Counted from the stretch's first letter, positions 37,813-46,715 are shown. The stretch: DNA of 64,000 bases from Streptomyces sp. NBC_00249 (GCF_026342355.1 NZ_JAPEMV010000001.1:186001-250000); one strand, 5' to 3'. The notes: generated from the sequence alone by a model not told the origin. Numbers and translations: made by a program.

Positions 37813-38819
37813 ACTCCGCCGACCACCCCCGCACCGGCCCGTCCGAGGACGCGCAGACCCTCCGGAGCCTGCCCGGGCTCGACGACACGGACCTGCCCTT
37901 CCCCGGGCACCACCGCCTGAGGGAGCACCTGATGCGCGAAGCGGCCGCCGACGGGGCCTCCCCCGCCCGCGCCCGGCCGCGCCGCGCCCTGGTCCTGGCC
38001 CTCTCCGCCGCGGCCGCCGTCGCGGCGACGGCCGTCGCCGTCGGCCTCGGAGCGGGCGGGCCCGGCGGACACCCGTCGGCGGCGCCGCCCCAGCCGGACG
38101 CCGTACGGCTCCTGGACCGCGTAGCCCTCGCGGCGCAGCGGGAACCGGCCCCTGCCGTCCGCGACGACCAGTTCCTGTACACGCGGACGACCGGGCACTC
38201 CACCACCTTGACCGAGACCCCGGGCGGAGGGATGGAGGCTTCGCCCTCGGACGCGTCCGCCGAGCGGTGGGTGTCCGTCGACGGATCGGCCGGCACCCTC
38301 GCGCGCACCGCGAGCGGCGACTGGACCGCTCCCGTGAACGGCAAGGCCGAACCCACCCTGAACGGCCCCACCTACCGGTTCCTGGAATCCCTCCCGACCG
38401 ACCCCGCCCGGCTGTTGGAGGTGATCTACGCCGACACCCGCCCGAACCACGGCGCCGGCACCGGTTCCACCACCGGCCCCGATCAGGGAGCCTTCGTCAC
38501 GATCGGCGACCTGCTGCGGAGCATGGAGGCCCCGCCCGGTGTGAGCGCGGCCCTCTACCGGGCGGCCGCCCGCATCCCCGGAGTCGTCCTCGTCCCCGAG
38601 GCGACCGACGCCGCCGGACGGACGGGCGTCGCGGTCGCCCGCGTCCACAAGGGCGAGCGCACCGAATGGATCTTCGACAGGGACAGTCTGCGCCTGCTCG
38701 GCGAACGCACCGTGACCCTGCGGGACAGTGCCTGGGGGAAGGCAGGGACGGCCGTGACCTCGGTGGCCATCACCGGACGCGGCGTCACCGACCGGGCCGG
38801 CCAGCCGCCGAAGGGGTAG
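37809..38819 (+). CDS. CU044_5270-type membrane-anchored partner of the ECF sigma factor
   Basis: This 336-residue protein has a cytoplasmic N-terminus (1-60), a single transmembrane helix (about 61-80, LVLALSAAAAVAATAVAVGL) and an extracellular domain. The domain contains FLYTRTT, ERWVSVDGS and the AALYRAAARIPGVVLVPEATDA block characteristic of CU044_5270 family proteins, which regularly follow ECF sigma genes in actinomycetes. GTG 37809 overlaps the sigma stop (GTGA). It is probably an anti-sigma or signal-sensing component, but the N-terminus lacks an obvious zinc anti-sigma motif. Confidence 0.83.
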   Translation: MNSADHPRTGPSEDAQTLRSLPGLDDTDLPFPGHHRLREHLMREAAADGASPARARPRRALVLALSAAAAVAATAVAVGLGAGGPGGHPSAAPPQPDAVRLLDRVALAAQREPAPAVRDDQFLYTRTTGHSTTLTETPGGGMEASPSDASAERWVSVDGSAGTLARTASGDWTAPVNGKAEPTLNGPTYRFLESLPTDPARLLEVIYADTRPNHGAGTGSTTGPDQGAFVTIGDLLRSMEAPPGVSAALYRAAARIPGVVLVPEATDAAGRTGVAVARVHKGERTEWIFDRDSLRLLGERTVTLRDSAWGKAGTAVTSVAITGRGVTDRAGQPPKG

Positions 38820-38866
38820 GCCACCCCCGGGTCGGGGCTGCGCCCGCCGTCGAGGATGATGCGGGC

Positions 38867-40000
38867 ATGACTGATCAGGTTCCTGCCGTGGCCCCGGGGC
38901 GGGCGGTCGAGGAGCCCTGGCTGTCCGCGCTCGTCGGCGGTCCGGACACGGCGGGTCCCTTCACCGTGGGCGGCGCCCGCGTCCTGCTCGGCCCGGCCGG
39001 GACGGCGGTCGTCGTGGAGGCGGGCGACGTACCGTCCCGGAGCGGCGTGTGGAACGCGGTGGAGGTCCGACTGCTCGGCCCGGCGCCGGCACCGGTCACC
39101 GAGCGCCTCCTCGGGGCGCCCTGGGGTACGGACGCCCGGGCGTTGCCGGTCCACGTCGCGGTCCGCACCGGGGCGGAGCTCCTGTACCTGGGCACCGCCC
39201 GGGTGAGCCGGGGCGGAACCGCCGACGGCGTGCTCACCGACTGTGCGCTGCTCCTGGCGACCCCCCTCGGCAGGGACCTCCTCGACCGGGTGCGGCCGCC
39301 GCTGCCCCCGGTGGGCCTGCCGGGGCTGGGGTGGCTCGGCCATGTCGACGGTGACCGCGCGAAGGCCCTGGAGGAGTTCCTCACCGGCTGGTACCCCGCC
39401 GTCCCCGCCGCCCCCCGCGCCCCCGGACCGCCCGCCACCGGATCCGCCGTGCCCCTGCCCGACGGGCTGAGGCAGCTCCACCGGCTCGCACGGCACCGGC
39501 CGGCCGTCCTCGGGGGCCAGAACCGCATCCTGCCCCCGCCGGAGGTGCACACCGACGCGCTCGGGGAGATGCTCGTCTTCGGCGTCGAGAACCAGGGCGG
39601 CTTCTTCTGGTCGCTGCTGTGGACGCTGGACGGGCCCGAGGCCGATCCGACCGTCTGGTTCCGCGAGCCCGGCGAGCCGCCGGTCGCCGAACAGGAACCG
39701 CTGAGCGGCTTCCTGCTCCAGTTCTCCCTCTTCGAGGCGTCCATGACGGCCGACTACCTGGCCCTGCCCCGGCGCCTGACCGCCGACCGGGCCGAGCAGT
39801 TGACCCGCGCCCTGCACCCCGTACCGCTGCGCCCCTTCTGGCCCTGGGTCCCCACCCGCTTCTACGTGGCCCCCGGGCTCGTCGTGCAGGTCGGCACCGA
39901 GGACGGGGAGGAGTTCGAGGTCTGGGCCGGCGCGAGCCACCGCGGCGCCCTGGCCCCGCTGGCCGGCCTCGCCGTCGACTGGCGCCGCTTCGACGGCTGA
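38867..40000 (+). CDS. Hypothetical protein, possibly SUKH-related
   Basis: This 377-residue soluble protein has an N-terminal half of alternating strands (VLLGPAGTAVVVEAGDV) and a C-terminal half containing ENQGGFFWSLLW, VWFREPGE and EPLSGFLLQFSLFEA. These resemble blocks seen in SMI1/KNR4 (SUKH) proteins, though I cannot be sure. The ATG follows a GATGAT -10-like hexamer by 6 nt without a ribosome binding site, suggesting a leaderless message. Function unknown; SUKH proteins often act as toxin immunity proteins. Confidence 0.65.
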   Translation: MTDQVPAVAPGRAVEEPWLSALVGGPDTAGPFTVGGARVLLGPAGTAVVVEAGDVPSRSGVWNAVEVRLLGPAPAPVTERLLGAPWGTDARALPVHVAVRTGAELLYLGTARVSRGGTADGVLTDCALLLATPLGRDLLDRVRPPLPPVGLPGLGWLGHVDGDRAKALEEFLTGWYPAVPAAPRAPGPPATGSAVPLPDGLRQLHRLARHRPAVLGGQNRILPPPEVHTDALGEMLVFGVENQGGFFWSLLWTLDGPEADPTVWFREPGEPPVAEQEPLSGFLLQFSLFEASMTADYLALPRRLTADRAEQLTRALHPVPLRPFWPWVPTRFYVAPGLVVQVGTEDGEEFEVWAGASHRGALAPLAGLAVDWRRFDG

Positions 40001-40072
40001 CCGCGCCCGACAGGGTGCTGCCTGCGGCGCGGCGCGGACCGTTCGGTGCCCGGTGGCCCTAGCCTCGCTGGC

Positions 40073-40333
40073 ATGGCTGAGATGTTCGACCACACTCCGA
40101 GCGTCTGGACCGCCGGGCGCCTTCGTGAAGCACTGGCGGGCCTGGCGGACGACACCCCGATCCACATCGGAGTCTGTGACGCCCCGGGCGACTTCGAAGG
40201 GTACGGCGAGTACGTACTCGTGGACGCGGAACCGGTGGAGCTGGACACCGACGACGCGTCGGGGCCGCCCGCCGTGCAGTTCACCCTCTTCGCCGACGCC
40301 ACCGCCGGCGCGTACCACCTCGACGCCGACTGA
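40073..40333 (+). CDS. Small conserved actinomycete protein (possibly DUF6225 type)
   Basis: This 86-residue acidic soluble protein has WTAGRLREALAGLADDTPIHI, an alternating hydrophobic pattern also found in many small Streptomyces proteins. The DUF number is from memory. The ATG at 40073 lies 7 nt after TAGCCT (40060-40065), with no ribosome binding site, so it is probably leaderless. Function unknown. Confidence 0.6.
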   Translation: MAEMFDHTPSVWTAGRLREALAGLADDTPIHIGVCDAPGDFEGYGEYVLVDAEPVELDTDDASGPPAVQFTLFADATAGAYHLDAD

Positions 40334-40372
40334 CGGGCCTTCGACGGCGGCGGCCGCGGCGCGGCCGCGCCG

Positions 40373-42877
40373 TCAGATCGCCTTGTTCCGCTGGAGCCAG
40401 ACGAAGGCCAGCCAGCCGGGCAGGACCGGCAGCCAGAAGGTCAGCAGCCGGAACAGCAGGACCGGTGCGATCGCGCTGCCCTCGGGCATCCCGGTGATCT
40501 TCTCCAGGGCGAAGGCCAGCGCGGCCTCCACGCCCCCGACACCGCCCGGCGTCGGGACGGCGGAGCCGACGGCGACCCCGACGAGGTTGGCGACCGCGAC
40601 GGCCGCGAAGTCGGGGTGCTGGCCGAAGGCGAGCGCGCAGCAGTACAGGCAGGCCACGGACATCAGGGAGATCAGCAGCTGCCCCACGACGCCCGCCGTG
40701 AGCTTGAGCGGGTCGCGCAGCAGGTCCAAGAGCCTGGGGAGCACGTCGCTCAGCAGCGGGCGCAGCCGCACGGCCAGCCACCGCCGCGCCACGGGCAGCG
40801 CCAGGACGGCGGCGACCAGGACGGCGAGCACCAGGAAGCAGCTCGTGAGGGTGGCGCCGGAGGGCAGCGGGGAGTCGTACGTACTGCTGGCGAGCCAGGT
40901 GAAGAGGACCACCAGCAGCGTGTGCAGGATCAGGCCGGCGGCCTGGGTGACGCCGATGCTGGACAGTGCCAGCGGCGTCGGGATCCCGGCGCACTGCAGG
41001 AAGCGCACGTTGAGGGCGAGCCCGCCGAGGCCGCTGGGCGAGACGAGGTTGACGAAGGATCCGGCGACCTGCGCGAGCCCGGCCCGGCCGAGCCTGAGGC
41101 GTTCGGGGACGAAGCCGGCGAAGCCCACGGTGGCCGCCAGGTAGCTCGCCGCGGAGGCGAGGGCCCCGAGGGCCACCCAGCCGGGGCGCGCCTGGGCGAC
41201 GACGGCGAGGGGGTTCCCGTCGTCGCTGGAGAGCTGGAGCAGGAAGGCGTAACCGGCGGCGGCGCCGCCGAGCAGGGTGATCAGCGTGCGGGGGCGGACG
41301 CGTTCGAGTTTCTCCGGCTCGGCCTCCGCCTGCGGGCGGGTGCGCAGGATCTCCTCACGGAGCTGGGCGAGCAGGTCGGGTACGGGACGCCGGGCCGGGG
41401 TGGTGTCCGCCGGGCGGGGCCGTTTGCGAAGGCCCTTGAGGGCGGCGCGCGTGCGCCGGGACAGGGCGAGGGGCTGGAGCAGGGGCAGGGCCGTGGCGGT
41501 CCGGTCCGCGCCGATGACCTCGGCCGCGGCGGCGACCGCGCGGTGCGGGCCGACGCGCAGGGCGGTGGTGGTCAGCAGTTGGGCGATGTCGATGCGCAGG
41601 AGCAGTTCCCCGGCGGCGATCTCGCCGCCTTCCAGACCGACGAGGTGGACCCGGCCCCGGCCGTCCACGAGCAGGGACTCCGCGACCAGGGCGCGGTGGG
41701 CTATCTGACGGCGGTGCAGCAGGGCCGTCTGGGTCCAGACGGCGCGCAGCAGGCCGTCGGTGAGTTCGTCGTCCGCCAGCTCGTCGAGTCCGCGGCCGTC
41801 GAGGTGCTCGTACACGGTGAGGGCGGCGTCGGGTCCCAGGTCGGCGGTGGCGAGGATGCTGCGGGTGCGTACCCCGGCGGCCCGGGCGGCGTAGGCCAGC
41901 AGGGCTTCGCGTTCGAGGAGGGCGCGCAGGGGCTGGAGGCCTCTGGTCCGGGGGGCCGTGCGTATCCGTACGCGCTGCCAGACCTGGTGGACGAAGCCCG
42001 AGGCCCGGTCCTGGACGTCCACCACGACGACGTCGAGGTCCGGCCGGCCGTCGTGCTGGCCGACCAGGTAGCGGCGGCGGGTGTCGTGCGCGGGCCCGCC
42101 CGCGGCCCGGTGCGCCCGGGCGGGTGCCAGCCCGGACCGGGCCAGGCTGTCGAACAGGTCCTGGCCGGTCGTACGACCCGTCGGGCTGCCCAGGGCGTAC
42201 CTCGTGCCGTGCCCGAGCGTCCATCCGGTCAGCACGGCCAGCGCGAGGTCCAGGACGCGGGTGTCGCCGGAGGTCAGCGCCAGGAAGGGGTACACGGCCA
42301 GCGCGGCGGCGGCCGCCGCCCGCCAGCGCGGCCGCCGGGCCAGCCCGGTCGCGGTGACGAAGGCGAACACGGCGGTCACGAAGGGCAGTGCGGGCCGCTG
42401 CGGGACGAGCAGGAGCATGAGCTCGCCGGCCCCGTGGGCGAGGACGGCCGCGACCGCACCGGCGGCGATCCGCCGGATCCGGCGGCGGAGCAGCGCGTGC
42501 GCCGTGAATGCGGCCAGCAGCAGGGCCGGCGCGAGGGCGGCGGCGTGCCGGGCGGCGGCCAGGAGCAGGGGTGGCACGCTGTCGCCGCCGTGGGCCATGT
42601 CGGAGTCGAGGCCGTCCATGGTCGCGTGGGCGGTGCCCGCCAGGAGGGACACGACCGCCATTAGGGCCGCGCCGAGCAGGACGCGAACCAACGCCTCGGG
42701 GCGGCGGGCCCGTACGGGGAGGACCAGCTCGTCGGGGCGTACGGCGGCGGACCGCGGCGGCTGCGCCGCGGAGGGCTGGGGCACCGCGGGCACCTCGGGC
42801 GGCTCGGGCGGCTCGGGCAGTGGACCGTCGGGCCGAGGCCCGGTCCCGGGGTTGTTCGACAGCTTCGCTCTTGACAC
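40373..42877 (-). CDS. UPF0104/LPG-synthase-like membrane protein with embedded kinase-like domain
   Basis: This 834-residue protein has a disordered Pro-rich N-terminus (1-50) and about six helices (60-240). A soluble middle segment (about 260-490) follows, then roughly eight helices of the lysylphosphatidylglycerol-synthase transmembrane (UPF0104) type, with GSFVNLVSPSGLGGLALNVR and AVPTPGGVGGVEAALAFALE. The middle segment looks like a protein or aminoglycoside kinase lobe (VYEHLDGRGLDELADDEL, RQIAHRALVAESLLV), but HRD is HRA and DFG is replaced by LEG, so it is probably a pseudokinase. It is likely a cell-envelope flippase or synthase-like protein. GTG start; no upstream in-frame alternative. 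Confidence 0.8.
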   Translation of the reverse strand: MSRAKLSNNPGTGPRPDGPLPEPPEPPEVPAVPQPSAAQPPRSAAVRPDELVLPVRARRPEALVRVLLGAALMAVVSLLAGTAHATMDGLDSDMAHGGDSVPPLLLAAARHAAALAPALLLAAFTAHALLRRRIRRIAAGAVAAVLAHGAGELMLLLVPQRPALPFVTAVFAFVTATGLARRPRWRAAAAAALAVYPFLALTSGDTRVLDLALAVLTGWTLGHGTRYALGSPTGRTTGQDLFDSLARSGLAPARAHRAAGGPAHDTRRRYLVGQHDGRPDLDVVVVDVQDRASGFVHQVWQRVRIRTAPRTRGLQPLRALLEREALLAYAARAAGVRTRSILATADLGPDAALTVYEHLDGRGLDELADDELTDGLLRAVWTQTALLHRRQIAHRALVAESLLVDGRGRVHLVGLEGGEIAAGELLLRIDIAQLLTTTALRVGPHRAVAAAAEVIGADRTATALPLLQPLALSRRTRAALKGLRKRPRPADTTPARRPVPDLLAQLREEILRTRPQAEAEPEKLERVRPRTLITLLGGAAAGYAFLLQLSSDDGNPLAVVAQARPGWVALGALASAASYLAATVGFAGFVPERLRLGRAGLAQVAGSFVNLVSPSGLGGLALNVRFLQCAGIPTPLALSSIGVTQAAGLILHTLLVVLFTWLASSTYDSPLPSGATLTSCFLVLAVLVAAVLALPVARRWLAVRLRPLLSDVLPRLLDLLRDPLKLTAGVVGQLLISLMSVACLYCCALAFGQHPDFAAVAVANLVGVAVGSAVPTPGGVGGVEAALAFALEKITGMPEGSAIAPVLLFRLLTFWLPVLPGWLAFVWLQRNKAI

Positions 42878-43040
42878 ACGTCATGCTCGCACGGGCCGCC
42901 TCGGGGCCCTGCGCCCCGGTGGTCCCGCCCGCCCCGGCCGCTCCGGCCGGCACGCGGCCCGGGCCAACCCCTTGCCCATACATGTAAGTTGCGCTCACCA
43001 TGAGGGGCCCTTACTCCCCACCCCGCGATGTGGAGCCCTC

Positions 43041-44288
43041 ATGCCGCACCTGCTGCCCGACACGGGACCGCAACGCGTCATCGCCGCCTCGAACTTCGTC
43101 CACACCGTCGGCAGCGGCCTCTACCTGACCGCGGGGGTGCTCTACTTCACCCAGGCGGTCCGCCTGCCCGCCCCGCAGGTGGGCCTCGGACTCGGGATCG
43201 CCGGGCTGCTCTCGCTCGCGGTGGGCATCGCCGTCGGGCACCTCGCCGACCGCCGCGGCGCGCGCGGGGTCTACGCCGCCACCCTCGCCGTACAGGCCCT
43301 GGCGACGGCCGGTTTCCTGCTCGCGGACAGCTTCTGGCCGTTCGTGCTCGTGGTGTGCGTGGCGACCGGGGCGAAGGGCGCCGGGCTGGCCGCGCGCGGT
43401 CCGCTCATCCGGCACCACGGAGGGGCCCGGCCGCAGGAGTTCCGCGCCTATCTGCGCGCCGTGACCAACATCGGGATCTCGATGGGCGCCGTGCTCGCGG
43501 GCTGGGCCGTCCAGGTCGGCAGCCACAGCGCCTACCAGCTCCTCGTCGTCGGGAACGCCATCGCCTTCGCCGGCTCCGCGCTGATCGTGTTCCGGCTGCG
43601 GCCCGTCGCACCCGGGCCGGCCGTGGGCGGGCCGCGCTGGATCGCGCTGCGGGACCGGCCCTACCTGGCGCTCACCGCACTGGACGGCATCATGGCCATC
43701 CAGTTCAAGGTGCTGACCGTCGCCGTCCCGCTGTGGCTGATCGGGGCCACCGCCGCCCCGCACTGGCTGATCTCCGGCACCATGCTGCTGAACACCGTCA
43801 TGGTCGTCACCTGCCAGGTGCGGGCCGGCCGCCGGATCGCGACCCCCGCGGCCGGCGGGTTCGCCTACCGCCGTTCCGGCTTCGCCTTCCTCCTGGCCTG
43901 CGTGCTGATCTCGCTGGCCGCGGGCCTGCCGGGCTGGGCCGCCGCGACGGTCCTGCTGGCCGGGGTCGCCGTCCACACGATCGGTGAGCTGTGGCATTCC
44001 GCCGCCGGGTTCGAGATCTCCTTCGCCCTCGCGCCGGAGCGGGCCACCGGCCAGTACCTCGGTGTCTTCGGCCTCGGCGCGGGCCTGGCCGAGGCGGCCG
44101 GACCCGCGCTGCTGATCGCCCTGTGCATCACCTGGGGCCGGCCCGGCTGGTACGTGGTCGGAGCCCTGTTCGCGCTGACGGGCCTGGCGGCGCCGCTCGC
44201 CGTCCGCCGGGCACAGCGCCGGCAGGACGCCGCCGCGCGGACGCGGTCCGGCGGCCCGCTGAAGCAGGAGCAGGCGGCCGCCGCGTGA
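43041..44288 (+). CDS. MFS transporter
   Basis: This 415-residue protein has 12 hydrophobic segments and the loop motif GHLADRRGARGVYAATL between helices 2 and 3 (an MFS motif A variant). It is a drug/metabolite exporter-like MFS (DHA1 type). ATG 43041 has TGGAG 6 nt upstream. The C-terminus is a charged Arg/Gln tail. It is divergent from the UPF0104 gene by 163 nt. Substrate unknown. Confidence 0.88.
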   Translation: MPHLLPDTGPQRVIAASNFVHTVGSGLYLTAGVLYFTQAVRLPAPQVGLGLGIAGLLSLAVGIAVGHLADRRGARGVYAATLAVQALATAGFLLADSFWPFVLVVCVATGAKGAGLAARGPLIRHHGGARPQEFRAYLRAVTNIGISMGAVLAGWAVQVGSHSAYQLLVVGNAIAFAGSALIVFRLRPVAPGPAVGGPRWIALRDRPYLALTALDGIMAIQFKVLTVAVPLWLIGATAAPHWLISGTMLLNTVMVVTCQVRAGRRIATPAAGGFAYRRSGFAFLLACVLISLAAGLPGWAAATVLLAGVAVHTIGELWHSAAGFEISFALAPERATGQYLGVFGLGAGLAEAAGPALLIALCITWGRPGWYVVGALFALTGLAAPLAVRRAQRRQDAAARTRSGGPLKQEQAAAA

Positions 44289-44304
44289 GGAGGGCCGGGC
44301 GCAC

Positions 44305-44310
44305 TACAGT
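44305..44310 (+). promoter_or_regulatory. -10 element (TACAGT) of the GyrB-like gene
   Basis: TACAGT follows the MFS stop by 16 nt and precedes the start codon at 44338 by 27 nt, leaving room for a leader with the GGAGGGGG ribosome binding site. Confidence 0.4.
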
Positions 44311-44337
44311 GCCCGGGACCGCGTGGAGGGGGATCTC

Positions 44338-45183
44338 ATGACCGGTCGTCCGGACGGCGTCCCGTACGGCGTCGGCCACATCCAGGTGCTGGAGGGGCTG
44401 GAGGCGGTGCGCAAGAGGCCCGGGATGTACGTCGGCTCGGACGGTGCGGGCGGGCTGCTCCGCCTGGTGGCGGAGGTCGTCGGGCACGCGGTCGCCGAGG
44501 TGGTCGCGGGACACGCCACCGCTGTCGACGTCACTCTCACCGCCGACGGCGGCGTGCGCGTCGCCGACGACGGGCGGGGCCTGCCCGTCGGCGTGGCCGG
44601 GCCCACGTCCGGCGAACCGGCGCTGGAGTCCGTACTGACCGAACTGCGCGGCGGCTACCCGGACTCCAGAGGGAGCTGCGGCACAGGTCTCGCCGTCGTC
44701 AACGGGCTGTCGAGGCGGCTGACCGCCGAGGTGCGGCGCGACGGCTTCCGGTGGACCCAGGAGTACGCGCGCGGGGTTCCGCTCGCCCCGCCGGCGCGGC
44801 GGGAGGCGACGGACGCGCACGGGACCACCCTCACCCTCTGGGCCGACGACGAGCTCTTCACGACGACGACCCACTCCTTCACCGCCCTGGCACGGCACGT
44901 ACGGGAGTTGGCGTACCTGTGCGGGGAGCTCACCGTCTCGCTGACCGACGAGCGCCCGGAGGCGGACCGGAACACGGTCCGCTACCGCCGTGACGGCGGA
45001 CTCCGGGGCTTCCTCACCCACCTCGACGCCCGCGAAGGGGAACCGGCGGCGCCGGTCCACCCCACCGTCATCGGTTTCGAGGCGGGCTCCTGCGAGGTGG
45101 CCCTGCGGTGGGACTGGCTGGGGCACCACCCGGAGGAGGCCGCGAGCATCGTCCGCCACGCGACGGCCCAGGCCATAGGGTGA
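44338..45183 (+). CDS. Degenerate GyrB/ParE-type GHKL ATPase domain protein
   Basis: This 281-residue protein corresponds to only the ATPase and transducer part of GyrB (full length about 650-800). It retains the type II topoisomerase N-terminal signature VLEGLEAVRKRPGMYVGS (17-34), the catalytic-base Glu (Glu46 in AEVVGH) and ADDGRGLPVG (76-85). The Mg-binding Asn is His50, and the GLHGVG ATP-lid sequence is reduced to GSCGTGLAVVNGLS (112-125). ATP turnover is thus doubtful. There is no TOPRIM or DNA-binding C-terminus. It is translationally close (7 nt) to the next gene, so the two probably work together. Confidence 0.85.
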   Translation: MTGRPDGVPYGVGHIQVLEGLEAVRKRPGMYVGSDGAGGLLRLVAEVVGHAVAEVVAGHATAVDVTLTADGGVRVADDGRGLPVGVAGPTSGEPALESVLTELRGGYPDSRGSCGTGLAVVNGLSRRLTAEVRRDGFRWTQEYARGVPLAPPARREATDAHGTTLTLWADDELFTTTTHSFTALARHVRELAYLCGELTVSLTDERPEADRNTVRYRRDGGLRGFLTHLDAREGEPAAPVHPTVIGFEAGSCEVALRWDWLGHHPEEAASIVRHATAQAIG

Positions 45184-45189
45184 CCGGTT

Positions 45190-46164
45190 GTGAACGACGG
45201 AGCGAGCGGGCTGGAGAAGCTCGCGCGGGAACAGGCCGGACCGCGTGCCCTGCGGGGCGACGTGGCGTACGTACGGGAGCTGGGCGGGCGGCTGTCCGCA
45301 GGGCTCGCCGCCGCCGAGGAGGAGGTACGGGCGTACGCGCGGGGGCTCGCCCGGGTGGTGTGGACGCTCGCGCTGACGCCCGGCCGGGACTCCGTCGCGG
45401 AGCTGGTCCGGCTCTTCGACGAGCACGGCCCGTTCGGACGCTCGGGAACGGATCCGCGCACCGTGGCCTCCCTCCTCGCCGAGGCGCAGCGGCCCGCCGA
45501 TCTGGCCGAGCTCCTCTACGACCGCCCGCGGCGGGACGGGCTCGACGAGATCCGGGCCTGCCTCTTCCACGAACTCCTGCTGCGCGGCGTCGACATGGAC
45601 GCCCTGTGGCCGCTGCGCATGTGGCGGGCCGCCCGGCCCGAGTGGCACACGCTGTCGTGGCTCCCGGTGGACCTGCGGCCGTTCGAGGCCGGCGCGGCCT
45701 TCCCCCGCCGGTCGGCCGACGGCGGCCGCGCGGGCGGGGCGCGGACCGGACTCGGAGCCGAGGGCCGGGTGGACCCGCCGGTGCCCCGGACCGCGGAACG
45801 CCCACCGCTGCGGGAGATCACGACCGTCGAGGGCCACGAGAGCATCCTCTCGGCGCCGGAGACCGGCGAGTTCGGCGATGACCCGGCCGTCCGGGTTTTC
45901 ATGATCCTCGTGCGGTCCGTAGTCTGGCCCGTCGTCGGACGTGAACACGCGCTACGAGGGGGACCGATGGGACGCATGAGCGACAAGCAGGCGACCGAGT
46001 ACTACGAGTTGGCGTGGCGGCAGCGCAAGAGCGCGGAAGAGGCCTTCCGGGAGTGGGCGCTCGACAAGCACCCGGAGCAGCACGCGGCGGCGATGCTCCA
46101 CGCCCAGATGGCCACCATGTACGCGGGCATGGCCGCTGCGGCGAAGACCGTCCTGGACTACTAG
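45190..46164 (+). CDS. Hypothetical protein coupled to the GyrB-like gene
   Basis: This 324-residue soluble protein is largely helical and Ala/Arg/Leu-rich over 1-170, with a Gly/Arg/Pro linker (170-215). I recognise no family. The frame runs without a stop into a 65-residue C-terminal block that could be a separate protein (see 45967). The joining stretch (45894-45966) uses codons rare in its surroundings (GTT, GTA, CTA, CGA), as if it were once intergenic. Its stop TAG shares a CTAG with the convergent gene. Confidence 0.65.
   Translation: MNDGASGLEKLAREQAGPRALRGDVAYVRELGGRLSAGLAAAEEEVRAYARGLARVVWTLALTPGRDSVAELVRLFDEHGPFGRSGTDPRTVASLLAEAQRPADLAELLYDRPRRDGLDEIRACLFHELLLRGVDMDALWPLRMWRAARPEWHTLSWLPVDLRPFEAGAAFPRRSADGGRAGGARTGLGAEGRVDPPVPRTAERPPLREITTVEGHESILSAPETGEFGDDPAVRVFMILVRSVVWPVVGREHALRGGPMGRMSDKQATEYYELAWRQRKSAEEAFREWALDKHPEQHAAAMLHAQMATMYAGMAAAAKTVLDY
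45967..46164 (+). CDS. Possible separate 65-residue product in frame with the upstream gene
   Basis: ATG 45967 has GAGGGGG 5-6 nt upstream and follows a promoter-like TAGTCT (45931-45936). The product is an Ala/Glu/Met-rich helical peptide (EYYELAWRQRKSAEEAFREW, HAAAMLHAQMATMYAGMAAAA). It is in the same frame as the 324-residue protein, so it is either an internal start producing a short isoform or the true gene. Confidence 0.45.
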   Translation: MGRMSDKQATEYYELAWRQRKSAEEAFREWALDKHPEQHAAAMLHAQMATMYAGMAAAAKTVLDY

Positions 46165-46715
46165 TCCGTCTCCGTGAGGACCGTCGCGCAGTCCTGCCAC
46201 GCCCGCGCGCTCAGCAGGGGGCGCAGGCGGGTGAACAGGGCCAGGAGGTCCGCTCCCCACCTCTCGCGGAAGGCAGGGTCGACGCGGGCGATGTCCAGTT
46301 CGTTGGCGGCGGTCAGCTCCGCGAAGTCCTCGCGCTGCCGCCGGGACGGGGTGAACGTACGGCCGGTGAACCGGTCGTGGAAGGCCGGGTCGGCGCCGGC
46401 GAGCGTGGGGTACGAGGCCTCGCGCGCGCAGCTCGCGTAGAGGTACACGATCGCTTCGGCCTCGGCGCCGATCGCCTCGGCCAGCCGGGAGCGGTGCGTG
46501 AGCGGCAGCGGTGCGACGGCGAACCCGTCGGTCCCGTAGAAGGCGTGGCAGAGTCCGGCGAGCCGGAGCGCGGGACGGGCCTGCCAGGCTTCGAGTTGCC
46601 GGTGCACCCTGCGCAGGTGGGCACCGAGGGTGCCGCCGGGGTGCGGCGCGTCCGCGGCGCCGAGTTCGGTCAGGAGCCGCAGCGCCTCGCGCTCGGGGTC
46701 GGCCGGAAGGGGCAT
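46161..46715 (-). CDS. HD-like DUF6817-type protein
   Basis: This 184-residue soluble protein has GGTLGAHLRRVHRQLEAW (about 26-44) and LRLAGLCHAFYGTDGF (about 50-65), which together resemble the metal-ligand spacing of HD-domain proteins. I recall this GTDGF-containing group as DUF6817, without certainty. A catalytic role (phosphohydrolase-like) is possible but unproven. ATG 46715; GAAGGA lies about 12 nt upstream. Divergent from a LysR gene, which may control it. Confidence 0.7.
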   Translation of the reverse strand: MPLPADPEREALRLLTELGAADAPHPGGTLGAHLRRVHRQLEAWQARPALRLAGLCHAFYGTDGFAVAPLPLTHRSRLAEAIGAEAEAIVYLYASCAREASYPTLAGADPAFHDRFTGRTFTPSRRQREDFAELTAANELDIARVDPAFRERWGADLLALFTRLRPLLSARAWQDCATVLTETD

